From a candidate division NC10 bacterium RIFCSPLOWO2_12_FULL_66_18 (GTDB taxonomy: Bacteria; Methylomirabilota; Methylomirabilia; Methylomirabilales; 2-02-FULL-66-22): a stretch of 32,398 nt of DNA. The notes under the pieces were generated by a model. The model saw nothing but the letters and a program-made list of their open reading frames with translations. It had not been told where the DNA came from and searched no databases. The translations under genes were made by a program, and so were the position numbers. Positions 1 to 7,668 of this stretch are shown here, in pieces. Location of the stretch: contig METI01000206.1 in assembly GCA_001771285.1 (NCBI GenBank), positions 6,303 through 38,700 of the forward strand. Direction: 5' to 3'. Position 1 is the stretch's first letter. Each line of letters opens with the position of its first letter.

Positions 1-69
1 GGTGTCAAGCTAAAAGTATGTGAATATTCAAATAGCAGCGAGGTGGTGACACTTGGCCCGACCACACTG

Positions 70-1086
70 TCATCGGATCCCCACCAGAGTGATCAAGCCG
101 AAGCTCACCACCGCCATGAAGGTGGCCGCACATAGGCCAGCATAGAAGGGCCGCAGTCCGATCTTCCGCATGTCGACAACGTCGGTTTCCAGGCCGACGC
201 CGGCCAGCGCGCAGACGAGCAGGAACTGGGATGCGGTCTGGATGGCGTGGCGCATGGTTGAGGAGAAGACCCCCAGGGAATTTAAGACCGCCATCCCCAG
301 GAAGCCGAGGACGAAGAGAGGAATAATCTGATGCAGCGCGATGCCTTTTCCCGCGCCCGTCGGCCCCCCCTCGGTCTGGCGCCTCTTCAAGGAAATCCAC
401 CTCAGCGCCAAGATGACGGGGGCCATAAAGAGATTGCGGGTGAGTTTTACCACCGTGGCGACCTCCCCTGCCTTCTGGCTATAGATGAGGCCGGTGGCTA
501 CGACCTGACTGGTGTCGTTCACCGCCGTGCCGGCCCAGGTCCCGAAGAAGGTGTCGGACAGACCCCAGAGGTGTCCCACGAGGGGATAGACCACGACCGC
601 GAGCAGACCAAAAACGACGGTGGTGGCCACGGCCAGTGAGGTCTCCTCGTCTCGCGCTTCGATGAGGGGCGCGGTCGCCACGATCGCCGATACCCCGCAG
701 ATGGATGTCCCGACCCCCAGGAGCGTTCCCAGGCGGTCCGACATCCCCATGCGCATGCTGACGGAGCGCACGACCAGGATGGCCAGGACGATGCAGGTCG
801 CCACCACCAGGACGGCGGCTGCCCCCGTGGTGACCACCTGGCCGAGGCTCAACTGGGCCCCCATGAGGGCGATCCCGACCCGGAGAACTTTATTCATCGC
901 GAATCTCGTCCCTGGCTTGCACCCGTCGGGCACCCCGATCAGGTTACGGATCAAGATCCCCAGCAGAATAACGATCGCGATCGCGCTGACCACCGTCCTT
1001 CCGTTTACCGTGATTTGATCCTGGATGAACCATGCGGGTAGGCTGATGGCGAGAATCAGCGCGAACCCCGGGGTATATTTCAGCAT
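70..1086 (-). CDS. YeiH/UPF0324 family putative sulfate exporter, integral membrane protein
   Basis: This 338-residue protein is made almost entirely of hydrophobic segments (about ten), starting near residue 8, as expected for the YeiH/UPF0324 family. Family-like stretches are visible: the N-terminal 'GILIRN' after a membrane segment, 'LRVGIALMGAQLSL', the glycine-rich 'GVGTSICGVSAI' and 'GTAVNDTSQVVATG'. The length is normal for the family. The ATG is preceded by GGAGG at five-base spacing, which supports this start. Members are annotated as putative sulfate or organosulfonate exporters, and some act beside sulfonate catabolic enzymes; the transported substrate here is not shown by the sequence. 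It sits alone, divergent from the transposase fragment, and may not belong to the catabolic array beyond it. Family assignment is firm, substrate is not. Confidence 0.85.
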   Translation of the reverse strand: MLKYTPGFALILAISLPAWFIQDQITVNGRTVVSAIAIVILLGILIRNLIGVPDGCKPGTRFAMNKVLRVGIALMGAQLSLGQVVTTGAAAVLVVATCIVLAILVVRSVSMRMGMSDRLGTLLGVGTSICGVSAIVATAPLIEARDEETSLAVATTVVFGLLAVVVYPLVGHLWGLSDTFFGTWAGTAVNDTSQVVATGLIYSQKAGEVATVVKLTRNLFMAPVILALRWISLKRRQTEGGPTGAGKGIALHQIIPLFVLGFLGMAVLNSLGVFSSTMRHAIQTASQFLLVCALAGVGLETDVVDMRKIGLRPFYAGLCAATFMAVVSFGLITLVGIR

Positions 1087-1529
1087 GCCGCCTCCATGAG
1101 TTGCTTCCTCACCGGCGGGTCCCCGGGCCCCAGGACCCCTCTTGGCGTGCCCTAGCCCGTCTTAGCCGATTCAGCCGCCAGTCCAGCATTGTTGGTTAAA
1201 TTTCCACAAGGGTACGTAAAATGGCGCTTGTTGAGCCTGTTCGGCTCATATATTTTCGACGAGGCCTTGCAGGCGCTTTAAGCGTGTTTTCTTGATCCGA
1301 TTGGGCAAATTGTACCTCCGTGCGCCGGGCGATGGACGCTGCGGCGAGCCCCGCACGAGGGATCCCTTGATCTCCGGCCGGTAGCTGCCCTCCTTTCGAT
1401 GAACCTCCAACAAACAGGCTGATTGAAGAAGCCGCCCGATTCGTATATCACTCCGGGGCGCCGAAGCGTCCTTCCGACGGATGTGTTCATTCTCCCAAAC
1501 CAGCGCCCGCTTCTCTCAGGAGGCCCGCC
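1087..1529. other. Gene-free stretch between exporter and transposase fragment
   Basis: No convincing gene is seen in these 443 bases. They hold the start regions of two divergent genes. A short hairpin lies at 1232-1248 (TGAGCC, five-base loop, GGCTCA) followed by an AT-rich tail. The bases from 1210 on, reading GGGTACGTAAAATGGCGCTT, could be the worn outer end of the Tn3-family element whose transposase fragment follows, because Tn3-family ends start with a G run; I found no matching inverted copy elsewhere in the window. The last bases before 1530 include a strong AGGAGG ribosome binding site for the transposase fragment. Confidence 0.5.
1232..1248. terminator. Small hairpin with AT-rich tail, possible terminator
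   Basis: A perfect six-base stem (TGAGCC/GGCTCA) with loop TGTTC is followed on the plus strand by TATATTTTC. The stem is short, and no plus-strand gene ends just before it, so it may equally be part of a transposon end. Confidence 0.2.
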
Positions 1530-2657
1530 ATGCCCCGGATGCAGATCCTGAACCCGCTCGAGCGGGAGGCGTTCGAGACCCCGCCGATGTTCACCAGCGT
1601 ACAGCGCAAGCAGCACTTCGATTTCCCTGTGGGGGTCCAGCGGACTGCCGCAAGTCTCCGCACGCCGGCCAACCAGCTGGCGTTCCTGCTGACCTGCGGC
1701 TACTTTGCCGCGACCAAGCGATTCTTCCCCGTCCAGACCTTCCACCCCCGGGACCGCGGGTACGTCGCCGACCACGCGGGCCTCGGGAAAGAGCCGATCG
1801 ACCTCACGCTGTACGACCAGCAAATCATGGCCCGACACCGGGCGGTGATCCTGGACTACCACGGCTTTCGTCCGTTCGAGGCAGCGAGCTGCCCGGGGCT
1901 CCTCGAGGAGGTCGCGCGGCTGGTGCACGCGCAGCTCAAGCCCAAGGTCATCTTCTGGCGCTGTGTCGACGTGCTCGTCCGGGAGAAGGTGGAGGTGTCA
2001 GGCTACTTCCGCCTAGCCGCCCTGATCCTGCGGGCCGTCAACCGCCGGAACTGGACGCTGATCGCGACCTGCGAGCGCACGCTCACCCCCGAGATGCGCG
2101 CGCGCCTGGATCCGCTGCTCACCCAGGAACCCGCGGAAGCGGGAGGGGTCCCCGGGAGAACCACCGCCTACAAGCTGACCGGGCTGAAGAAGTTCTCTCA
2201 GTCGACCAAGCCGGCGAAGGTCAAGGCGCGGGTGGCGGATCTGGACCTCCTGGCGGGGCTGTACCACCAGCTCCAGCCGGCGCTCACGGCCCTCGTGCTC
2301 ACCCACGAGGGGATCCAGTACTACGCCCACAGCGTCCTCAAGGCGGACGTCTTCCAGCTCACGCGCCGGCGCGCGGGCCACCGGTACCTGCACCTCATCG
2401 CGTTCCTCGCCCACCAGTACTACCGGCTTCAGGACAACCTGGTCGCGGTGCTGCTCGGCACCCTGCAGAGCTTTCACAATAGCGCCCTCCGCGAGCATAA
2501 GGAGCAATGCTACCTCCGCCGGGCGCAGCACGCGCTCGCGCTGCAGCAGCTCGTGGGCTCCTTCGAGACCGGCCTCGCGGCGCTCACGACGATCCAGGCC
2601 GGGTCCCCCATTAATCGAGAGATCCTGGACCATGGACGGTTTAAAGGCGTCTGCTGA
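1530..2657 (+). pseudogene. Tn3-family transposase, N-terminal part only (DUF4158 region)
   Basis: The 375-residue product matches the front of Tn3-family TnpA proteins. It has the DUF4158 opening ('MQILNPLEREAFE', then 'RTPANQLAFLLTCGYF' and 'TKRFF'), which binds the transposon ends. A middle helical section follows, with 'GIQYYAHSVLKADVFQLTRR' and 'YLHLIAFLAHQYYRLQDNL'. Full TnpA proteins run to roughly 950-1000 residues, with the DDE catalytic domain in the C-terminal half; none of that is present, because the frame stops 44 bases before the convergent HMGL-like gene. The N-terminal half is undamaged and has a strong AGGAGG ribosome binding site. Inference: an element was cut by deletion or replacement when the neighbouring island was joined. 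It cannot transpose on its own, but could make an end-binding fragment. Confidence 0.8.
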
Positions 2658-2700
2658 GCCTCCGGCAGATCTATGACCGAATCACGTGATAAACTGCCCA

Positions 2701-3921
2701 TCATGCACCAGTCCCTGGGATATTCTTGAATGTCATGCGTGTGAGAATGGTCTCCACCTCGTGCTCGGCAAGCGCAAGGGAGCCCTCCGTCTTGGCTTTA
2801 ATGGCCTCCGATAACTCGCGTCTGGCCAGCGCCACCGAGGCCTCGTCATGGGGCAACCTTAGTTGTGCAAGCTTCAACGCGGTGGCGCTCGATTCGGCCA
2901 AGGTATTCACTCCCCAAAACGGAGTCCATCGATTCCCAACAAGACTCGGCGCAATCGGATGAACACGCTCATGTCCGTGGCCCCTCATCTCAAGCACAGA
3001 GCGGACGAAAGGATCGAGTTCTGCCACAAACGCATAATCGCCCACCATGGGCTTATACGGATGCACAGGAATGCCGCTTACCTCAGCGGCGAGTCGCGAG
3101 TACTCTGTGAGACGGGACAGGTCGATGCCGGTGCGGACGCCGTACAGAATCTCAAGGGCGACGACTACCTCATCTAGAGCGGCCAAGCCGGCATGAATGC
3201 CGAGTCCGTTCATCGCGGCATCGATCCCAGCGGCCCCCCCAGTCACCGCCGCAACCGCAGCCGCCGTCCCCAGCCCGAAATTGTTGTGGAGATGGGGCAC
3301 GAGGTCGATGGGTTTGACAAGCAGGCGGAGGAGGGTTCGGAGGTAGTATCGCCAAGCCTCCGGGACTGTCGCGTTCGTGTTCTCATGAATGCTCACGTAG
3401 GCAAGTTCGAGATCGACGATTCGGTCCAAGCGAGCGGCAGCCTCGGGAGGCGCCATGTGTTCAATGCGGCCACCGAGGGTCGTCGCAACCAGCGCGCCGC
3501 GCGAGCGCGCATACGCGGCCAGTTCCCTGAACACCGCCACGGGGTCTGGCTCAATAATCACCCCATCCGCTCCAGCATCTAGCACCTGATCGACGCTGTC
3601 TTTACGCGCCCACGCTGACCCAAAAACCTTCATCCGCTGGCGTGGGACGTCTCGGATCTTCCTGAACATCTCCATGACCTGCGGCGTTGGCGGCTGGGTC
3701 CCGTGGACAACGTCGATTTCAATGATGCGGACCCCGATCTCCGCCGCTAGCGTGGCCATGGCGACGGCCCCGGAGACATCCCAGCGGGATCCGGGGATGG
3801 CCGTCATATTGCGAATCGTTGAGTCCAACATGAAGATCTCAGGTCGTGCCTCATAGTCACGCCGGACCTCATCGCTAAAGTTGAGAGGATTGACCTGCCA
3901 CTTTCCTTGATTCAGCCACAT
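2701..3921 (-). CDS. HMG-CoA lyase/isopropylmalate synthase superfamily protein with altered metal site
   Basis: This 406-residue TIM-barrel protein belongs to the HMGL-like (pyruvate carboxyltransferase domain) superfamily, whose members make or break C-C bonds next to a carboxylate using a divalent metal. The first strand reads D33-S-T-I-R37-N38, aligned with the usual D-x-T-L-R-D-G; the catalytic arginine is kept but the metal-binding aspartate is asparagine. The later H-x-H-N-D motif appears as H210-L-H212-N-N, so the two histidine ligands remain. A C-terminal segment ('HPYKPMVGDYAFVAELDPFV') resembles the post-barrel region of homocitrate synthase-like proteins, with VGNR in both this protein and the homologue at 15071-16273. 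It is the last gene of the minus-strand array, 51 bases after the enolase-superfamily gene. The reaction cannot be named; it could be an aldolase, synthase or non-catalytic relative. Confidence 0.75.
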   Translation of the reverse strand: MWLNQGKWQVNPLNFSDEVRRDYEARPEIFMLDSTIRNMTAIPGSRWDVSGAVAMATLAAEIGVRIIEIDVVHGTQPPTPQVMEMFRKIRDVPRQRMKVFGSAWARKDSVDQVLDAGADGVIIEPDPVAVFRELAAYARSRGALVATTLGGRIEHMAPPEAAARLDRIVDLELAYVSIHENTNATVPEAWRYYLRTLLRLLVKPIDLVPHLHNNFGLGTAAAVAAVTGGAAGIDAAMNGLGIHAGLAALDEVVVALEILYGVRTGIDLSRLTEYSRLAAEVSGIPVHPYKPMVGDYAFVAELDPFVRSVLEMRGHGHERVHPIAPSLVGNRWTPFWGVNTLAESSATALKLAQLRLPHDEASVALARRELSEAIKAKTEGSLALAEHEVETILTRMTFKNIPGTGA

Positions 3922-3972
3922 GTGCGACCCTACTCCATTGGGGCCGATCCTCGATCACCAGCCTTGCTGTGG

Positions 3973-5076
3973 TCAGGGCTCGGTGAACCGATAACGCGCC
4001 AGGGCGGACTCGTCCAGTGTCGCGCCAAGTCCTGGCGCGGTCGGGACGGCCACAGTCCCCGTCTCCATGACCAAGGGGTCCTGGACCACGTCTCCCGTGA
4101 GCTTCGTAGGACCCACACACTCGCAGGCCTCCAGGAGGTTGGCGCTCACTGCGGCCACATGTAGCTCGGCTAGGGTGTTCAGCGTCAGACCGAAGCCGTG
4201 CCCGATCACGCAGCGGATTCCTGCCGCGTCCGCCATGTCGATGGCCTGGAGACACCGGAGCAAACCCCCCTGCTTCATCACCTTGACCTTTATGTAGTCG
4301 GCGGCCTCGAGGCGGATGATCGCGACCAGGGTGTCGGGGCCGACGATTGCCTCGTCAGCCATCACCGGGATGTCCACAGCCCGGCGAACGCGTGCGAGGC
4401 CTTCCAGGTTATTGCGAGTGACTGGCTGTTCAAGGAGGACGACTCGCAAGGGGGCTATAGCCCGGGCCAGGCGGATGGCGGAGTCTACATCGAACGCCTC
4501 GTTCGCGTCTACCCGGATCTCCATTTCCGGGACCGCTGCCCGGACCGCGGCCACCCGATCCCGGTCTACCTCCGCTCCTGCCCCCACCTTGATCTTCGTA
4601 GAGCGATAGCCGCGCTTCCAGAAATCCCGGGCGGCGGCGGCGGCCTCCTCCGGGTGGCTCATCCCGATCCAGCCATTGAGCCGGATCGTGTCCTTCACAG
4701 CCCCGCCCAGGAGGCGGTGGGCCGGGACCCCTAATGCCTTTCCGTTCAGGTCCATCAGGGCCATCTCAACGCTGGCCTGCGCGTCCCACGCGCCCGGCGC
4801 CGCCTGTTCCATCACGGCCAGGGCCGATCGTATGCGGGTGGCATTGACCCCCAGGAGCGCCGGGGCAAGTCGCTCCCGCACCACGCGGAGGATCCCTTCC
4901 GGCGTCACCTCGCTGTAGCCATGATCGGGGTCCACATTCCCCGCCCCCGCGAGCCCGACGTCTGTCTGGACACGCACCACCACACTCCGCTGGACAGATT
5001 TCACTGCGTGCGCGTTCTTGAAAGTCCCCCGGAGCGGAACCTCCACCAACCAGGTGTCAATGCCGGTGATCTTCAT
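3973..5076 (-). CDS. Mandelate racemase/muconate lactonizing enzyme family protein (enolase superfamily)
   Basis: The 367-residue product has the two-domain enolase-superfamily layout: an N-terminal capping domain (about 1-125) and a barrel. The barrel residues are complete: the general base pair K161-I-K163, metal ligands D190 ('RVDANEAF'), E216 ('LLEQP') and D241 ('MADEAIVGP'), and the opposite lysine K265 in 'KVKVMKQGG'. Two catalytic lysines on opposite faces place it with cycloisomerase, dipeptide-epimerase and N-succinylamino-acid-racemase-like members of the MLE subgroup. In this setting racemization or cycloisomerization of an amino-acid-derived or lactone intermediate is plausible (inference). 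The ATG has AGGAG nine bases upstream and overlaps the stop of an ISL3 transposase fragment (ATGA), so the old upstream region was replaced by the insertion sequence. Confidence 0.85.
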   Translation of the reverse strand: MKITGIDTWLVEVPLRGTFKNAHAVKSVQRSVVVRVQTDVGLAGAGNVDPDHGYSEVTPEGILRVVRERLAPALLGVNATRIRSALAVMEQAAPGAWDAQASVEMALMDLNGKALGVPAHRLLGGAVKDTIRLNGWIGMSHPEEAAAAARDFWKRGYRSTKIKVGAGAEVDRDRVAAVRAAVPEMEIRVDANEAFDVDSAIRLARAIAPLRVVLLEQPVTRNNLEGLARVRRAVDIPVMADEAIVGPDTLVAIIRLEAADYIKVKVMKQGGLLRCLQAIDMADAAGIRCVIGHGFGLTLNTLAELHVAAVSANLLEACECVGPTKLTGDVVQDPLVMETGTVAVPTAPGLGATLDESALARYRFTEP

Positions 5077-5282
5077 TGCACGTCTCCTGGCCCGTCCTTC
5101 CAGCGCCGGGGCTTGTGGTCATACCCCTGTACCTCCGCCTGGCACTCCGGACAGCGGAAGGGGCCGCTCCCCGCCTCCATGGTGACCGTCACCCGTTGCC
5201 CTTTGACGTCCAAGTCCACGCTGATCACTGTCCAGGGCGGGGCGAGACCAAGGATTGCCCAGTAGAGCTCTGTATCGCGCAT
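5073..5282 (-). pseudogene. ISL3-family transposase, N-terminal zinc-finger fragment
   Basis: The 69-residue frame starts at an ATG eight bases after GGAGGG and reads like the start of ISL3-family transposases: 'ELYWAILGLAPPWTV', then 'DVKGQRVTVTME', then a C44-P-E-C47 zinc-finger half and 'YDHKPRRW'. In intact members the frame continues into more of the finger and a long DDE domain. Here the similarity ends after 'RRWK', at about position 5100, and the frame stops inside the start codon of the next gene. It is a remnant and cannot transpose. A longer frame upstream (to 5339) exists, but this ATG fits both the family start and the ribosome binding site. Confidence 0.7.
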
Positions 5283-5359
5283 GGCCTCAACCCTCCTTTC
5301 AAAGGCTGAAGCATAGCGCGGGAGGGGTCTGCCACCCACACGATTTCCGGAAGAGTTCC
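5073..5359 (-). mobile_element. Truncated ISL3-type insertion sequence, left end retained
   Basis: The transposase fragment is preceded, at 5332-5359 on the minus strand, by a sequence starting GGAACTCTTCCGGAAATCG. This has the look of ISL3-family terminal inverted repeats, which begin with a G-rich dinucleotide and a CTCTTCC-like core. The other end is missing; the element is cut at about 5100, just before the enolase-superfamily gene. Family ends are recalled rather than searched, so the boundary is approximate. Confidence 0.5.
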
Positions 5360-5590
5360 ATGATTTTGCGGATCACGCCGGGTGGCTGCTGGTTCGGATA
5401 CGACTCCGGGCAAACGGTTCCGGGTACCACCTCTGTGCCCATTCAGGCCGCAGCCGCTCCAAAAGGCAAGCGCGATCGGCCCATCCTGGGTCGTCGAGAT
5501 ATTCACCGCCACGTGGTCCTCTGGTCGTGTATTGTCCCCAGCGCACCTGCGGGATTCCCGCTTGACCACCATAGCTCGCCTTTTCCGATC

Positions 5591-6483
5591 TCAGCTGGTC
5601 CCGCTCCTTTTCGCATTACCCCATCGGAAGGCCAACGGCTCATAGAGGTCGGGGCGCCGGTCCCGGACCACCGGGAGTTCCTCATGCGCCTTGGCGAGCA
5701 GGTCGAGATCCAGGTCGGCGAAGATCACGTCGGCTCCCTCTTTCTCTGACGCGGCCAAGACCTCTCCACCAAGCGGCGAGATAATGATGGTCCGGCCGAA
5801 GTAGGTCGACTGATCCTCCTGGCCGGCTCGGTTGACGCCAACGATGTACACGCAGTTCTCGAAAGCCCGGACTCGGAGTGTCATCTCCCACATCTCAGAC
5901 CGCCAGGCGTGCGACCAGGTGCGGGCGCTGGTTGGCAGAAAGATCACCTCTGCGCCGCGGAGCGCGAGGACCCGGAAGGCCTCCGGGAAGTGCCGGTCGT
6001 AGCAGATAAGGATACCGACGCGTGCTTCGTCGACGTTGAAGACCGGGAACCCAAGGTCCCCCCCTGGAAGTAGTTCTTTTCGTAGCTCCGTCGGTATTCT
6101 TTGTCACTAACGTTAAGCGGCAAATGCGCCTTTCGGTACTTGCCGATGATCTCTCCCCGTGTGTCGATAATTACGGCGGAGTTATACCGCTCGCCGCCAG
6201 GCGTGATCTCGGCGATTCCTGCGACGATATTGACGCCGTGCGCGATCGCGTGTCGGGCCAGGTGCGCCGTGGTCGGTCCAGGGATCGGCTCGAAGAAGTG
6301 CCGGTAGTCAGCGTAGTAGTTGGCGGCGAAGAAATACGTCTGGAACAACTCCGGGTAGCAGACGATCTGCGGGCGGCGCCTCAAGGCTTGCTCCAAGAGC
6401 ACGTCGGCTCGCTTCAGGTTCTCCGACTTGTCCATACCGCAGGGACCCATCTGGATCCCCGCGACCTTGAGGGTGCGTGCCAT
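5591..6483 (-). pseudogene. Nitrilase/carbon-nitrogen hydrolase family amidohydrolase, split by a one-base frameshift
   Basis: Read through the shift, this is a full 297-residue CN-hydrolase resembling N-carbamoyl-amino-acid or N-carbamoylputrescine amidohydrolases. The Glu-Lys-Cys triad is complete: E45 ('CYPELFQ'), K118 ('KYRKAHLP') and a cysteine near residue 161 ('ILICYDRHFPEAFR'). The C-terminal 'RRPDLYEPL' is also typical. The frame breaks in a run of seven C on the plus strand (6058-6064), after 'NYFQGG'; one more base restores 'DLGFPVFNVDEARVGIL'. The front frame then runs on to 5944, and the back half is open to 5591. Both halves look well conserved, which suggests a recent mutation, a slippery-run sequencing error or phase variation rather than old decay. 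In context it would remove a carbamoyl or amide group from ring-opened products. Confidence 0.8.
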
Positions 6484-6762
6484 GAGTAGTTTACTCCACT
6501 TACCGCTCCAGCATGTGCAGCACCACCTTGGTGATGGCCAGAAACGTTATCGGCATCAAGGTGCGAATGACCTAAACCATGTTCACCCGGGCGGCGTTGC
6601 ACTATACGGTTAGATCGACGCCCCGATTGCAGCTCCTCCTGGCCAGGCTGTACCCAGGTGACTCAGGCGATACAGTTCCGAGCCTCAAACACAGCAGGAT
6701 TCCGGAACCGATCCATATCGATCCTCCGGCCCACGTATTTCCGGGCGACTGCACCGGTTCAC

Positions 6763-7668
6763 TTATGCCTGTGCCCCTGCCAGCGCTTGGGCCACGAGGT
6801 CAGGGATCTCGTCGAAGTGCTCTGGCACCAGGGCGCCGGCTTCCCGGAGTAATTGCTTCTTCCGTGTCGGTGAGCCGAGCCCTCGGGTGATGATGCTGCC
6901 CGTGTGGCCAAAGCTCATCCCGCGGGGCAGCCCTTCTAGCGCCTCACCGCAGACGAACGCCACCACCGGCTTGGTGATCCGCCGGCTGGCGATCTCTTCC
7001 GCCGCAACTTCCTCGTGGCCGGTCCCTGGCTCCCCGAACAGCACCACCGCCCGCGTTTCCGGGTCCGCCTCGAACAACGGCAAGAGATCCACGAAGGCGG
7101 TCCCGATCAAGAGGTCCCCACCAATCGAGACGTATGTGCTCTGCCCGATCCCCCGGCGACTCAGGGCGCTGCCGATCTCGCCGCCCATCCCGCCGCTCCG
7201 CGAAATGATCCCGACCGGCCCCGGGCGATACATCCGTTCCGGGAACTGCCCCCCGGTCCCTCCCAGCTTGGCCTTCCCCGGGCTGATCATCCCCTGGGAG
7301 TTCGGCCCGATCACCCGGATGCCATTGAAGCGCGCCCGACGGAGGATGTCCGCGCTGTCGTGGTGCGGGACGCCCTCCGCCAGGATCACCACTAATGGTA
7401 TGCCGTTCTCAATCGCCTCCAGCGCGGCATCCCGCACGCCGCGACCGGGGATGAATAGCACTGCAATGTCAGCCGGGCACGCCCGGACGGCGGAGCGGAC
7501 GCTATCGAAAACTGGGATTCCCCCGACCTCTCCACCCCCCTTGCCCGGAGACACCCCACCCACCACCCGGGTGCCGTACTTCACCATGTACGTGAGGTGG
7601 GTCCGCGCCTGCTGACCCGTGATCCCCTGGACCAGGACCCGACTCTGGCCATCTAGCAGGATACTCAT
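6763..7668 (-). CDS. Succinyl-CoA ligase-like alpha subunit (acid-CoA ligase, SucD family)
   Basis: The 301-residue protein is the CoA-binding and phosphohistidine subunit of an ADP/GDP-forming acyl-CoA ligase. It shows an N-terminal CoA-binding domain ('VQGITGQQARTHLTYMVKYGTRVVGGVSPGKGG'-type region, about 13-46), the central 'VIGPNSQGMISPG' and the ligase domain, in which H255 of 'SFGHTGSII' is the phosphorylated histidine. The length is normal for SucD. Its gene overlaps the beta-subunit gene by four bases (ATGA), so the two are translated together. Several residues around the motifs differ from housekeeping SucD, and the setting among catabolic enzymes suggests a dedicated acid substrate such as malate or another dicarboxylate (inference). 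Confidence 0.85.
   Translation of the reverse strand: MSILLDGQSRVLVQGITGQQARTHLTYMVKYGTRVVGGVSPGKGGGEVGGIPVFDSVRSAVRACPADIAVLFIPGRGVRDAALEAIENGIPLVVILAEGVPHHDSADILRRARFNGIRVIGPNSQGMISPGKAKLGGTGGQFPERMYRPGPVGIISRSGGMGGEIGSALSRRGIGQSTYVSIGGDLLIGTAFVDLLPLFEADPETRAVVLFGEPGTGHEEVAAEEIASRRITKPVVAFVCGEALEGLPRGMSFGHTGSIITRGLGSPTRKKQLLREAGALVPEHFDEIPDLVAQALAGAQA

Noticed and set aside
1..51. Inverted TGTCA/TGACA at the left edge, possibly an insertion-sequence end
   Set aside because: Five-base match only and cut by the window edge; not enough to call an element.
1481..2482. A 333-codon plus-strand frame overlapping the transposase fragment
   Set aside because: Its proline-, arginine- and glycine-rich composition is that of a shadow frame in GC-rich DNA; the transposase frame explains the region.
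2681..2690. Ten-base palindrome ATCACGTGAT between the transposase fragment and the HMGL-like gene
   Set aside because: A single short palindrome between two gene ends, with no promoter nearby to suggest a regulatory site.
6500..6571. A 23-codon minus-strand frame ending 'FLAITKVVLHMLER' that looks like a membrane-protein tail
   Set aside because: Too short to assign, bounded by a stop on both sides, and no matching upstream part was found.
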